Below are positions 24,936-33,261 of a stretch of DNA of 64,000 nucleotides, one piece after another. Both the position numbers and the translations under genes were made by a program. The stretch lies in the NCBI GenBank assembly GCA_050299835.1, contig JBNKWP010000002.1, positions 1 to 64,000 of the forward strand, read 5' to 3'. This DNA is from JAJDOD01 sp050299835 (lineage in GTDB: Bacteria; Pseudomonadota; Alphaproteobacteria; Rhodobacterales; Rhodobacteraceae). Position 1 is the stretch's first letter; the number at the start of each line of letters is the position of its first letter. Under the pieces are notes generated by a model. That model made no database searches. It was not told where the DNA came from and was given only the letters and a program-made list of their open reading frames with translations.

Positions 24936-26492
24936 TCAGAAATCCGTCGGTGCCCCGCCTTCGCGCTTGCGGCGTTCCACGTAGTCCACCAGCGCGTCCT
25001 TTCGCGCCACATCCAGCGGCGGAGGCTCGAAATCGTTGACGATCTGCTTGAACAACACATGCGCCCGCTCCGCCGTCCAGAGACCACCTTTCGCCACGAA
25101 GGATTCGTAGTTCGACCAGTCACTGACAAAGGGCTGGTAGAAGGCGGTCTCGTACCGGTCCTGCGTGTGCTGGACGCCGAAATAGTGCCCGGTCGACCCG
25201 ACCTCACGGATCACCTCGACAGCAAGATCGTCAGGCCCGGTCGCCACCAGTTCAGGTTCGAAATAGCGCTGGATCATCTGGATGACCTCGCAATCCATCA
25301 CGAATTTCTCCGGGCAGGCAATTAGCCCGCCCTCAAGCCATCCGGCGGCGTGATAGACCATGTGGGTGCCCGACTGCACTGCCGACCAGAGCGAATTGCA
25401 GGTCTCCCACATCGCCTGCCCGTCCGGCACATTTGCCGCACATACGCCCGAGGCCCGCATCGGCAACCCGTAGAACCGCGCCATCTGCCCGGTCATCTGG
25501 GTCGCACGCATGTATTCCGGCGTCCCGAAAGCGGGGGCGCCGGTCTTCATGTCCACGTTGGAGGTGAAGGTGCCGATCACGCAAGGGCAGCCCGGCGTGA
25601 CGTATTGGAAAAGCGCGATGGCAGAAAGCGCCTCCGCGATCGACAGAACCACAGCGCCTGCCATCGTCACCGGGGCCATCGCACCGGCAAGGGTGAAAGG
25701 CGACACCACCACCGCCTGGCCGCGCCGGACACAGCGGAGGCAGCCGTCGATCATCGGGTGGTCGTGCTTGAGCGGTGACGTGGAATTGATGTTGGTATAC
25801 ATGCGCGGGGTGGCGCGGAACTCGTCCTCGGTCAGCCCGCCCGCGATCTTCACCATCTCCATCACATCCTCGACCCGCTCGCGGCCGAGCGAATAGGCAT
25901 GGACCACCTTGTCGGTCAGCGTCAGCTTGTCATAGAGCACGTCGAGATGACGGACGGAGGGGTGCAGGTCCACCGGCTCCACCGGGTAGCCGCCCGCGAA
26001 ATGGATGCAGTTGAAATGCTGGACGAGCTTCAACAGGTTCGCATTCTGCTCTCGCGTGCCGGGGACCTTTCGGCCGATCTCAAGATCCATGTAGTTCGGT
26101 GGTGAGGAGACGTTGCCGAAGACGATATGGCCGTCCCCGATGGTGATTGTCCGCGCCTCGTTCCAGGGTGTGAGCGTGAAGGCGTCGGGAGCCTTGCCAA
26201 CCATCTCCATCACCCAGTCGCGGCCCATCTTCACATTGGTGCCGTCGACCTTGCAGCCTGCCTCGCGGAAGAGGTCGCAGGCTTCGTTGTTCAGGAATTC
26301 GATGCCCACCTCTTCCAGAACCCGCATGGCGGCGGCGTGGATGCGCTCCACGCCGTCAGGGTCGAGCGGTTCGGTGGGGCGGTCGGTGTTCTTCGGCACC
26401 CGCCAGGGCATTTGCTTGAACAGGTCCTGATTGCGGCGTCCGAAATTGGCTGCGCGTCCGCCTGCGCGCCTGCGGCGTGTGTCACTGGCCAT
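24936..26492 (-). CDS. Trimethylamine methyltransferase (MttB) family protein, non-pyrrolysine
   Basis: 518 residues from ATG 26492; a longer frame to 26561 lacks support. The MttB fold is recognisable from LDPDGVERIHAAAMRVLEEVGIEF, CVRRGQAVVVSPFTLAGAMAPVTMAG and the C-terminal GLWTAERAHVLFKQIVNDFEPPPLD. The frame has no internal stop, so there is no UAG/pyrrolysine. Non-Pyl members include glycine betaine methyltransferase MtgB, which moves a methyl group to a corrinoid protein. No corrinoid partner gene lies in the window. It is the last gene of the minus-strand run, after carnitine dehydrogenase, which makes a quaternary-amine substrate likely. Confidence 0.9.
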   Translation of the reverse strand: MASDTRRRRAGGRAANFGRRNQDLFKQMPWRVPKNTDRPTEPLDPDGVERIHAAAMRVLEEVGIEFLNNEACDLFREAGCKVDGTNVKMGRDWVMEMVGKAPDAFTLTPWNEARTITIGDGHIVFGNVSSPPNYMDLEIGRKVPGTREQNANLLKLVQHFNCIHFAGGYPVEPVDLHPSVRHLDVLYDKLTLTDKVVHAYSLGRERVEDVMEMVKIAGGLTEDEFRATPRMYTNINSTSPLKHDHPMIDGCLRCVRRGQAVVVSPFTLAGAMAPVTMAGAVVLSIAEALSAIALFQYVTPGCPCVIGTFTSNVDMKTGAPAFGTPEYMRATQMTGQMARFYGLPMRASGVCAANVPDGQAMWETCNSLWSAVQSGTHMVYHAAGWLEGGLIACPEKFVMDCEVIQMIQRYFEPELVATGPDDLAVEVIREVGSTGHYFGVQHTQDRYETAFYQPFVSDWSNYESFVAKGGLWTAERAHVLFKQIVNDFEPPPLDVARKDALVDYVERRKREGGAPTDF

Positions 26493-26561
26493 GACCGGCT
26501 CCCTGAACTCACACCGATATTCGGAGAGAGACGTGAGGTTCGTGGTGTCGTTAGCGACCAA

Positions 26562-27245
26562 TCATGTCGCTTTTGAAATCCATTGGGCGAGATGGCCGAT
26601 ATCTGGCAAAACGACCTCGGCCAGCCCGGACAGCTCCGCCTCGCCGGCCACTCCGGTCAGAACGGCCACAGGCACCATTCCTGCCCGCTGCCCGGCGATC
26701 AGGTCATGCGTGCTGTCGCCCACCATCAACGTGCGAGCGGGCGCGATCCCCGTCGCCGCGGCGAAAGCCAGAAGCTGTCCGGGGGCGGGTTTTGCACCAT
26801 ATCCGCTGTCATAGCCCGCCACGAAATCGAAGTGATGCGTAATTCCGGAGGCTTCGAGATGCGCCCGCGCGGGACCCTCGCTATCATTGGTGACAAGCCC
26901 GAGGCTGTACGTTGTCGCAAGTTCCGACAAACAGGTGTCGAGCGGTACGGCGGCGACCTGTTTCGCCGTCGTCCCAACCTGGTCGAGCGCATCCACAATC
27001 TGCTGCGGTTCCCACGACAGAACCGGAGCGAGCGCTTGCGCGACCTCGCCGGTGGTGCCGGCGATGACGATGCTGCCAGGCCTGAACCTGCGCCGCTTCA
27101 TGTCAAAGCCAAGCGCCTCCGCAGCGACCGCCCGCATCGGGGCAGTCGGCGCGATCTGGTCCAGTAACCGCACGAGGACGTCTGCCCAAGTTGCCTGGAA
27201 ATCAAACAATGTGCCGTCCTTGTCGAAGATGATGGCTTCGATCAC
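26562..27245 (-). CDS. HAD-family phosphatase (phosphoglycolate phosphatase-like)
   Basis: 227 residues. Motif I IIFDKDGTLFDF starts at residue 5, motif II is VTNDSEGPARAHLE, the lysine is in GYGAKPAPGQL, and motif IV reads MVGDSTHDLIAGQRAG. The helical cap at about 20-90 fits the Gph subclass. The substrate is unknown. Its start overlaps the end of the carnitine dehydrogenase gene by 4 bp (ATGA), so it is translated as part of that operon; it may be a repair or housekeeping phosphatase rather than a pathway enzyme. Confidence 0.88.
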   Translation of the reverse strand: MIEAIIFDKDGTLFDFQATWADVLVRLLDQIAPTAPMRAVAAEALGFDMKRRRFRPGSIVIAGTTGEVAQALAPVLSWEPQQIVDALDQVGTTAKQVAAVPLDTCLSELATTYSLGLVTNDSEGPARAHLEASGITHHFDFVAGYDSGYGAKPAPGQLLAFAAATGIAPARTLMVGDSTHDLIAGQRAGMVPVAVLTGVAGEAELSGLAEVVLPDIGHLAQWISKAT

Positions 27246-28630
27246 GCCCGGTGCGCCTCTGCCAGCGCCTCGACACGGGCGAGGATCTCGGGTGTGGGCG
27301 GGCAGGATTTGCGCGTCTCCAGACTGACATGGACAAGAAACTGGTCGCAGGTGGCCAGAAGCTCACCATCAGAGGTGCGGCGCATCTCGTGGCTCAGACC
27401 GAGCTTCTTGCCCTCACCCATTGTCACGGTGGTCTCACAGCGCACGGCTTCACCGGCGTGCGTCTCCTGCAAGAACCGGGTCTTGGTCTCGACGGTGAAA
27501 TAGGAGCTTCCCGAGTCCACGTAATCCATCCCCGCGCCGATATGGGCCAGCACCGCGTCGGCAGCGTCTGACCAGATCTGTCCATAGCGGCTTTCGTTCA
27601 TGTGGCCGTTATAGTCGGTCCAGTCGGACGGGATGACGCGGGAAACTGTAACCATCGGCACGGCGTCGACGACCGGTTTGCGAAACGCGCCTTCGTGATC
27701 CGCGATCACCTGACCCGCCGCGCTGCCTTCGCGTCTGAGCGCGCGTAGGATGGCAACAAGGTTGCGGTCACGGAGCCGTTCCAGTTCACGGATCGACAAC
27801 GCTCCGGACTGCGCATCCGACTGTGCCCCGATCCGGTCGGCCAGTTCTCCGGTCAGTTCGGGCACATCCGTCAGCCTGCTCCACGGCCATTGCAGCGCCG
27901 GACCGAATTGCTTCACGAAATGCGCCATGCCGCCCTCGCCTCCGGCGATCCGGTAGGTTTCGAAAAGACCCATCTGAGCCCATCTGAGCCCGAACCCCAT
28001 ACGGATCGCCGCGTCGATCTCCTCGGTGGTCGCAATGCCATCATTGACCAGCCAGAGCGCCTCGCGCCACACGGATTCCAGCAGACGGTCCGCGATATGG
28101 GCATCGATCTCCGCGCGGAGGGTAAGAGGATACATGCCGATACTTCGCAAAATATCGGAGGCGGGTTTGGTCGCCGCAGCGGGGCCGACCAGTTCGACCA
28201 GTGGCAACAGATAGACGGGGTTGAAGGGATGCGCCACGAAGAGACGTTCACCCCCTGCCATGCCTTGGGCGAGATCGGATGGCTTGAACCCCGATGTCGA
28301 CGATCCGATCAACGCATCGGCGTTCACCGCCTCGATCTTCGCGTAGACCCGGCGCTTCAGTTCCAGGCTCTCCGGCACGCTTTCCTGCACGTAAGCCGCG
28401 CCCCGCACCGCCTCGTCCAGCGTTGCGGCGAAGGACAGGTGCCCCTCCTTCGGAAGCCGCGCCTCGTAGAGCATCGGGAGTGCGGCGCGGGCATTGTCCA
28501 GCACCGCCCGCAGCTTGCGTTCCGCATCCGGGTCGGGGTCGAACACCGCCACGTCCCAGCCGTTCAACAGGAACCGCGCAGCCCAGCCGCCGCCAATGAC
28601 GCCGCCGCCGACAATCGCGGCCTGCGTCAC
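27242..28630 (-). CDS. lcdH: L-carnitine 3-dehydrogenase fused to a thioesterase domain
   Basis: 462 residues. The N-terminal 3-hydroxyacyl-CoA-dehydrogenase-like domain (about 1-310) has VGGGVIGGGWAARFLLNGWDV for NAD binding, the ESVPESLELKR loop and VAHPFNPVYLLPLVELV. The C-terminal hotdog domain (about 325-462) carries DYNGHMNESRYGQIWSDAADAVL, the acyl-CoA thioesterase pattern. This fusion is known for carnitine dehydrogenases: carnitine is oxidised to 3-dehydrocarnitine, and the thioesterase is thought to release glycine betaine from betainyl-CoA. The dehydrocarnitine cleavage enzyme (BKACE family) is not in the window. It overlaps both neighbours by 4 bp. Confidence 0.92.
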   Translation of the reverse strand: MTQAAIVGGGVIGGGWAARFLLNGWDVAVFDPDPDAERKLRAVLDNARAALPMLYEARLPKEGHLSFAATLDEAVRGAAYVQESVPESLELKRRVYAKIEAVNADALIGSSTSGFKPSDLAQGMAGGERLFVAHPFNPVYLLPLVELVGPAAATKPASDILRSIGMYPLTLRAEIDAHIADRLLESVWREALWLVNDGIATTEEIDAAIRMGFGLRWAQMGLFETYRIAGGEGGMAHFVKQFGPALQWPWSRLTDVPELTGELADRIGAQSDAQSGALSIRELERLRDRNLVAILRALRREGSAAGQVIADHEGAFRKPVVDAVPMVTVSRVIPSDWTDYNGHMNESRYGQIWSDAADAVLAHIGAGMDYVDSGSSYFTVETKTRFLQETHAGEAVRCETTVTMGEGKKLGLSHEMRRTSDGELLATCDQFLVHVSLETRKSCPPTPEILARVEALAEAHRA

Positions 28631-29250
28631 TCTATGCCCCGCACGACCCCGGCCACCGCGTGACCAAGGGCGGCATGGGCCTCTGCCGACCAGTGGATGC
28701 CATCCGCCTCGTCAACTGCGATCACCGTGCCAGCATCGAAAAACGCCGCACCCTCCTGAGCCGCAAATCGGGCGACTTGATCGGCCAGCCCAGCCCCACG
28801 TTCCACTGCTCCCCGGAACATATCGGCAAAATCACCACATTCCTTCAGGGGCGGCGGCGCGATCAGCAGCACCTTGCCCACCGTCCCGGTCGCATTGGCC
28901 TCCCGCGCCAATCGCGCAAGGCCAAGCGCCACGTCCTTGGCCAGAAGGCCAAACCGGTGCTTCTGATCATTGGTCCCAAGGCAGATCACCAAAAGGTCAA
29001 TGGGCTTGTGCGAATGCAGGATCGCCGGAAGCACGGTCAGGCCATTGCGGAAGGCACCCTCAATGGGATCGTCAAGGACCGCCGTTCGCCCGCCCAGCCC
29101 CTCGATCACCACGTCCCAGTGGTCGCCGAGTTCCTCCGCCAGGATGTCCCCCCAGCGGGAGCCGCGCGTGTGAACGCTGTCAGCACCGAGCTTCGGCATC
29201 GGAGCCGTCCCGAACGTGTTGCTGTCACCATAAATCAGTAGCCGCCGCAT
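28627..29250 (-). CDS. SGNH/GDSL-family hydrolase (arylesterase-like)
   Basis: 207 residues from ATG 29250, where the family opens at once (LLIYGDSNTFGTAP, nucleophile Ser). Block III is VICLGTNDQKHRFG and the catalytic Asp-His block is DEADGIHWSAEAH near the C-terminus. There is no signal peptide, so it acts in the cytoplasm. The ATGA overlap with lcdH suggests that it serves the same pathway; hydrolysis of O-acylcarnitine or another ester is a reasonable guess, not shown. GDSL enzymes of this branch act on short acyl and aryl esters. Confidence 0.9.
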   Translation of the reverse strand: MRRLLIYGDSNTFGTAPMPKLGADSVHTRGSRWGDILAEELGDHWDVVIEGLGGRTAVLDDPIEGAFRNGLTVLPAILHSHKPIDLLVICLGTNDQKHRFGLLAKDVALGLARLAREANATGTVGKVLLIAPPPLKECGDFADMFRGAVERGAGLADQVARFAAQEGAAFFDAGTVIAVDEADGIHWSAEAHAALGHAVAGVVRGIE

Positions 29251-29292
29251 ACGCTCTCTCCCACATGATGACTTCTGGGGCGGCAAAGCCCC

Positions 29293-30498
29293 TCAGTCGT
29301 ATTTGCGCTGGTCCTCGATCACCACGCCGTCGCGCGGAAGCGCCTCCGTCACTTCGATGTCTGCACCAAGCTTGAAGACCTCCCGCGCCCTCGCGGCAAG
29401 AGCGTCGATGTCGAGCCCTTCGCCTTCCACACGCACAGTCATCCGGTCGCTGTCCCCCTGACGTATCGCCACGACGCGCGCGCGGACGACTCCCTCCGTA
29501 TTTGCAACGAACTCGGCCACCTGTTCGGGACGCACGAACATGCCCTTGATCTTTGTCGTCTGGTCGGCACGGCCCATCCAGCCCTTGATCCGCATGTTGG
29601 TTCGCCCGCAAGGGCTCTGGCCCGGCAGCACTGCCGAAAGATCGCCAGTGGCAAAGCGGATCAGAGGATAATCCGGGTTGAGGCTTGTCACCACCACCTC
29701 GCCCACCTCTCCATCGGGCACGGGATCGCCCGTGCCGGGCGTCACGATCTCCACGATTACGCCCTCATCCACGATCATCCCTTCCATCGCAGGGCTTTCA
29801 TAGGCGATCAGGCCAAGATCGGCGGTCGCGTAACATTGAAGGCAGGCGACCCCACGACCGGCATACCAGTCCCGCAAGGATGGAAAGAGAGCACCGCCGG
29901 AGACGACGGCCCTGGCAATGCCGAGCGTGACACCCATCTCGTCGGACTTCTCAAGGATCACTTTCAGATAGTCCGGCGTTCCGGCATAGGCCGTCGCACC
30001 CAACGACCGCGCGGCCTGAACCTGCAACTCCGTCTGCCCGGTTCCCGCCGGTATCACGGCGGCACCCACCGCATCCGCCCCGTTCTCGAAGATATGACCC
30101 GCCGGAGTCAGGTGATAGCCAAAGCAGTTCTGCACCACATCGTCGGGCCCGATCCCGGCGGCATGGAGGAAGCGACCGAGTCGCCACCAGTCCTTCGAGA
30201 TCCGCGCCGGCTCGTAGATCGGACCCGGCGACTGGAACAATCGTTGTGCGCCCCCGGCAGCCAATCCGCCGAAGGGAGGCTCTTCGGCCTGCAACGTTAC
30301 TAGGTCTGATTTCCGAAGCACCGGAAGCGACGCAAGCGACGCCGCATTGGCCACTGATGACTCATCAATTTCGCCCAGACTTTCGGCATAGCCCGTCAGC
30401 CCCTTCGCCAATGCGATCTGTCGCGGCAGGGCCTTCGCCAGATCGGCCGCACGCCGGTCATCGCTTCGGGTCTCTAGGAGGTCGTAGGCGCTGTCCAT
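29293..30498 (-). CDS. PaaK-like acyl-CoA ligase (phenylacetate-CoA ligase family)
   Basis: 401 residues from ATG 30498. The adenylate-forming fold is clear from VVSGGALFPSLRDWYAGRG, YATADLGLIAYE, VVTSLNPDYPLIRFATGDLS, GRADQTTKIKGMFVRPEQV, and the C-terminal VIEDQRKYD with a lysine near the end. The usual P-loop SSGTTGxP is replaced by FQSPGPIYEP, a variant that I associate with a subgroup of PaaK-like proteins, so the substrate and even the activity need care. It sits 43 bp upstream of the SGNH gene. An aromatic or branched acid is a possible substrate. Confidence 0.85.
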   Translation of the reverse strand: MDSAYDLLETRSDDRRAADLAKALPRQIALAKGLTGYAESLGEIDESSVANAASLASLPVLRKSDLVTLQAEEPPFGGLAAGGAQRLFQSPGPIYEPARISKDWWRLGRFLHAAGIGPDDVVQNCFGYHLTPAGHIFENGADAVGAAVIPAGTGQTELQVQAARSLGATAYAGTPDYLKVILEKSDEMGVTLGIARAVVSGGALFPSLRDWYAGRGVACLQCYATADLGLIAYESPAMEGMIVDEGVIVEIVTPGTGDPVPDGEVGEVVVTSLNPDYPLIRFATGDLSAVLPGQSPCGRTNMRIKGWMGRADQTTKIKGMFVRPEQVAEFVANTEGVVRARVVAIRQGDSDRMTVRVEGEGLDIDALAARAREVFKLGADIEVTEALPRDGVVIEDQRKYD

Positions 30499-30734
30499 TC
30501 CCTGTCCTTGTCGTAAAGGTACAGAGTCACTTTGCCTTGCAGTTGTTCTGCCCACAAGACAGCTTCCCGAACGGTTAGCCCCTCGCGTTCTGCATAGTCG
30601 ATTTCGACCCCACCCACGCTTTCGACCGTATCAGCATTTTCCGCGGAATTGTTTTTGGAAGCGCTTTCAACCACCGCCAAAATCTCTTTCCAGCGGTAAG
30701 GCGACTCGCGCAGATCAATGATGTTTATCAGCAT
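30474..30734 (-). CDS. Small hypothetical protein overlapping the PaaK-like gene
   Basis: 86 residues from ATG 30734 (MLINIIDLRESPYRWKEIL); an ATG at 30746 in frame is an alternative. It is hydrophilic, rich in Glu and Asn/Ser, with a C-terminal strand-like segment LQGKVTLYLYDKDREW, and no membrane helix. Its 3' end overlaps the PaaK-like start codon by 25 bp in another frame. Codon use is less GC-rich than its neighbours. I do not recognise the family; an alternative is a chance frame in an AT-rich spacer. Confidence 0.5.
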   Translation of the reverse strand: MLINIIDLRESPYRWKEILAVVESASKNNSAENADTVESVGGVEIDYAEREGLTVREAVLWAEQLQGKVTLYLYDKDREWTAPTTS

Positions 30735-31009
30735 AAGCCACTCCATTTGGGCACGTAACGCAACAGGCTGGCCTAGACGTGTAAGATACCTTGCGGCTTA
30801 ACTCGAAACTCACCCGCGCCCACCACCAATATGGGCCTACCTATGCATGAAAGATCACCCATGTGAAGGGCGGGCAACCATACGTTGCACCGGGCCTTGT
30901 CCATGAGTGCTAATGAAAGCCAGCTATTAGTTAATATATCAGCAAAAAATGACTGTTGCCCTATAAGATCGAAAACTATTCAGGATTTCATCAATAGTCT
31001 TTCCCCCAG

Positions 31010-31834
31010 TCAACTCAACCACCGCTTGCGTCGACGATAGGAGCGAACTTCCCGAAAACTCTTCCTCCCTTCGTCCGACATGCCAAGGTAGAACTCTTTC
31101 ACATCGGGATTCTCTTTCAACTCCGCCGCCGGACCATCCATGACGACCCGGCCCGATTCCAGGATATAGCCGTAATGGGCGAAACGCAGCGCCACGGATG
31201 TGTTCTGTTCGGCCAGAAGAAAGCTCACCCCTTCCTGCTCGTTGAGCGACTTCACGATGCCGAAGATCTCCTCGACCAGTTGTGGTGCGAGGCCCATCGA
31301 AGGTTCGTCAAGAAGGATGGTCTCCGGCTTCGACATCAGCGCACGACCGATGGCGCACATCTGTTGTTCTCCGCCGGATGTGTAGCCCGCCTGCGATTTG
31401 CGGCGCTCGGACAGGCGCGGGAAATAGCTGTAGACCATCTCAAGATCGCGGGCGATGGCGGCTGCCCCGTCTCTGCGGGTATAGGCACCGGTCAGCAGGT
31501 TTTCCTCGACCGTGAGATGTCCGAAACAGTGGCGGCCCTCCATCACCTGGATGACGCCCTTCTTCACGACCGCTGCCGGGTCGAGGTGCTGCACCTTTTC
31601 GCCGCGATAGAGGATCGTCCCTTTCGTCACTTCGCCGCGTTCGGAGTGCAGAAGGTTCGAGATCGCCTTGAGCGTCGTCGTCTTGCCCGCGCCGTTGCCA
31701 CCGAGGAGCGCGGTGATGCCGCCTTCCTGCACGGACAGAGACACCCCCTTCAGAACGAGGATCACGTGGTTATAGATCACCTCGATGTTGTTGACGTCGA
31801 GAAGCGTGGATTTCGTCGGCTGGGTGTCGAGCAT
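31010..31834 (-). CDS. HAAT ABC transporter ATP-binding protein, LivF type (second transporter)
   Basis: 274 residues. Walker A GGNGAGKTT, the ABC signature TSGGEQQMCAIGRAL, Walker B ILLDEPSMGLAPQ and the switch region LLAEQNTSVALRFAHYG identify a LivF ATPase. A basic C-terminal extension (GRKSFREVRSYRRRKRWLS) goes beyond the usual end. The gene lies after the binding protein, separated by a double palindrome, and is followed by a 275-bp AT-rich gap before the next gene on the strand. Confidence 0.92.
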   Translation of the reverse strand: MLDTQPTKSTLLDVNNIEVIYNHVILVLKGVSLSVQEGGITALLGGNGAGKTTTLKAISNLLHSERGEVTKGTILYRGEKVQHLDPAAVVKKGVIQVMEGRHCFGHLTVEENLLTGAYTRRDGAAAIARDLEMVYSYFPRLSERRKSQAGYTSGGEQQMCAIGRALMSKPETILLDEPSMGLAPQLVEEIFGIVKSLNEQEGVSFLLAEQNTSVALRFAHYGYILESGRVVMDGPAAELKENPDVKEFYLGMSDEGRKSFREVRSYRRRKRWLS

Positions 31835-31852
31835 GTGCGTCTCCCTTGGAGA

Positions 31853-31917
31853 CGAGGCCCCGGATCAGGTCCGGGGCCTCGTTGTATTTGCTGGCTGCCC
31901 CGGGCCTGACCCGGGGC
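31853..31917. repeat. Pair of REP-like GC-rich palindromes between binding protein and LivF genes
   Basis: CGAGGCCCCGGA / TCCGGGGCCTCG (31853-31864 / 31870-31881) and GCCCCGG / CCGGGGC (31897-31903 / 31911-31917). The two units are variants of one sequence in opposite orientation (GGCCCCGGATCAGGTC and GACCCGGGGC type). Such elements can stabilise upstream mRNA. Confidence 0.8.
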
Positions 31918-31924
31918 CTCCCGT

Positions 31925-33220
31925 TCAGTTCATCGCGTCACAGGATTCGTTCACTTCCCAGGGCGCGTTGGCTTCCGCGTACTCCGCTGCGCTGGCCTTG
32001 ATCAGATCGGCATAGTCCTCCGTGTCGGCCATCAGGTGGTCGGAGGTTTTCACGAACTTCTCGCCGTCCCATTCCAGAATCCAGCCGCCCGAATGCCCGG
32101 TGTGATTGGCACAGGAGGTCGAAAATGGCGGCACCATCCCCGACATGCCCAACTCGGCCAGGCGCTCCTCGGTGATGTTGAGGTTTTCCAGCCCCCAGCG
32201 GACCTGCTCGGGCGTCACAACCGAGGCGCCGAACTCCGCCTGCGCCCCACGGATCGCCTCGGCCAGGATCATCGACATGACCACACCGCGACCGTAGAAG
32301 ACGCCCGCCATTTCGTCAGGGTTCGACAGCGTTTTCCCGGTATCGACCACATGGGTCTTGATATCGGCCATCACGCCCGCGTCCGGGTTCGGGAAGGACC
32401 AGGAGATCGACTTGTAGCCCTTGCCAGCCTCGCCCACGAGGTCGAGATCCGCGTCATGCCCGGACCACCAGACACCGATGAAATTCTCCATCGGGAACTT
32501 GGTCTTCACGGCCTCGGTGATGGCGCCCGCGTTCATCGCGCCCCAGCCCCACATCAGCACGTAGTCAGGACGTTCACGCCGGATTTGCAGCCATTGCGCC
32601 GACTGGTTTTGCATCTCCTTCAGACCAACCGGAATCGGCAGGAACTCGAAGCCCATCTCGGCCGCCTTTTTCTCGAAGAGCGGGATCGGTTCCTTGCCGT
32701 ATGGGTGGTCCAGATGCAGGAAGGCGACCTTCTTGCCTTCAAGCCCACCCTGCCCGTCGAGGTAGCTCACCAGCATCGACGCGGCGTCCCAGTACCCGGC
32801 AGGCGCGTTGAAGGCCCACTGGAAAGTTTTGCCGTCGGCCATTGGTGAGAAGCCGTAACCATTGGCCAGGATCGGAATCTGATCAACATTGGTCTTCGGC
32901 AGAACCTGCAGCGTGATCCCGGTCGACCAGGGCTGGGTCACGACCGCGTTGCCCTTGGTCTTTTCGTAGCATTCGACGCCCTTCTCGGTGGAATAGCCGG
33001 TTTCGCATTCCTCGAAGTCGATGGTGACGCCGCCGATGCCGCCATCGCGGGCGTTCAGCATCTCGAAATAGTCCTTTTGACCGTTCATCAGCGGAATGCC
33101 GGTGGCCGCGAACGGCCCGGTCCGGTAGCTGAGGTTCGGCACGTAGATGCTCTCCGCCAGCGCGGCCGCGCCGAGGGACGAGACGACCGCGGCTGCAGCC
33201 AGTGTCTTCCAGTGTTTCAT
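31925..33220 (-). CDS. HAAT ABC transporter substrate-binding protein (second transporter)
   Basis: 431 residues from ATG 33220, chosen because GGGAGGAAAAACA precedes it and a Sec signal follows (TLAAAAVVSSLGAAALAES); a longer open frame upstream overlaps the LivM gene and is rejected. The mature part is a type 1 periplasmic binding protein (SYRTGPFAATGIPLMNGQKDYFEMLNARDGG). Conserved aromatic residues around VWWSGHDADLDL and the Cys near the end (STSCANHTGH, NESCDAMN) suggest disulfides. It delivers an unknown ligand to the adjacent permeases; organic acids are the best guess from the two linked acyl-CoA ligases. Confidence 0.92.
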   Translation of the reverse strand: MKHWKTLAAAAVVSSLGAAALAESIYVPNLSYRTGPFAATGIPLMNGQKDYFEMLNARDGGIGGVTIDFEECETGYSTEKGVECYEKTKGNAVVTQPWSTGITLQVLPKTNVDQIPILANGYGFSPMADGKTFQWAFNAPAGYWDAASMLVSYLDGQGGLEGKKVAFLHLDHPYGKEPIPLFEKKAAEMGFEFLPIPVGLKEMQNQSAQWLQIRRERPDYVLMWGWGAMNAGAITEAVKTKFPMENFIGVWWSGHDADLDLVGEAGKGYKSISWSFPNPDAGVMADIKTHVVDTGKTLSNPDEMAGVFYGRGVVMSMILAEAIRGAQAEFGASVVTPEQVRWGLENLNITEERLAELGMSGMVPPFSTSCANHTGHSGGWILEWDGEKFVKTSDHLMADTEDYADLIKASAAEYAEANAPWEVNESCDAMN

Positions 33221-33261
33221 TGTTTTTCCTCCCGTTGGTTTTCGTTGTGAAGCCGCCCCCG

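Noticed and set aside
24936..26492. Pyrrolysine-containing trimethylamine methyltransferase
   Set aside because: The reading frame has no internal UAG, and no pyl genes are seen.
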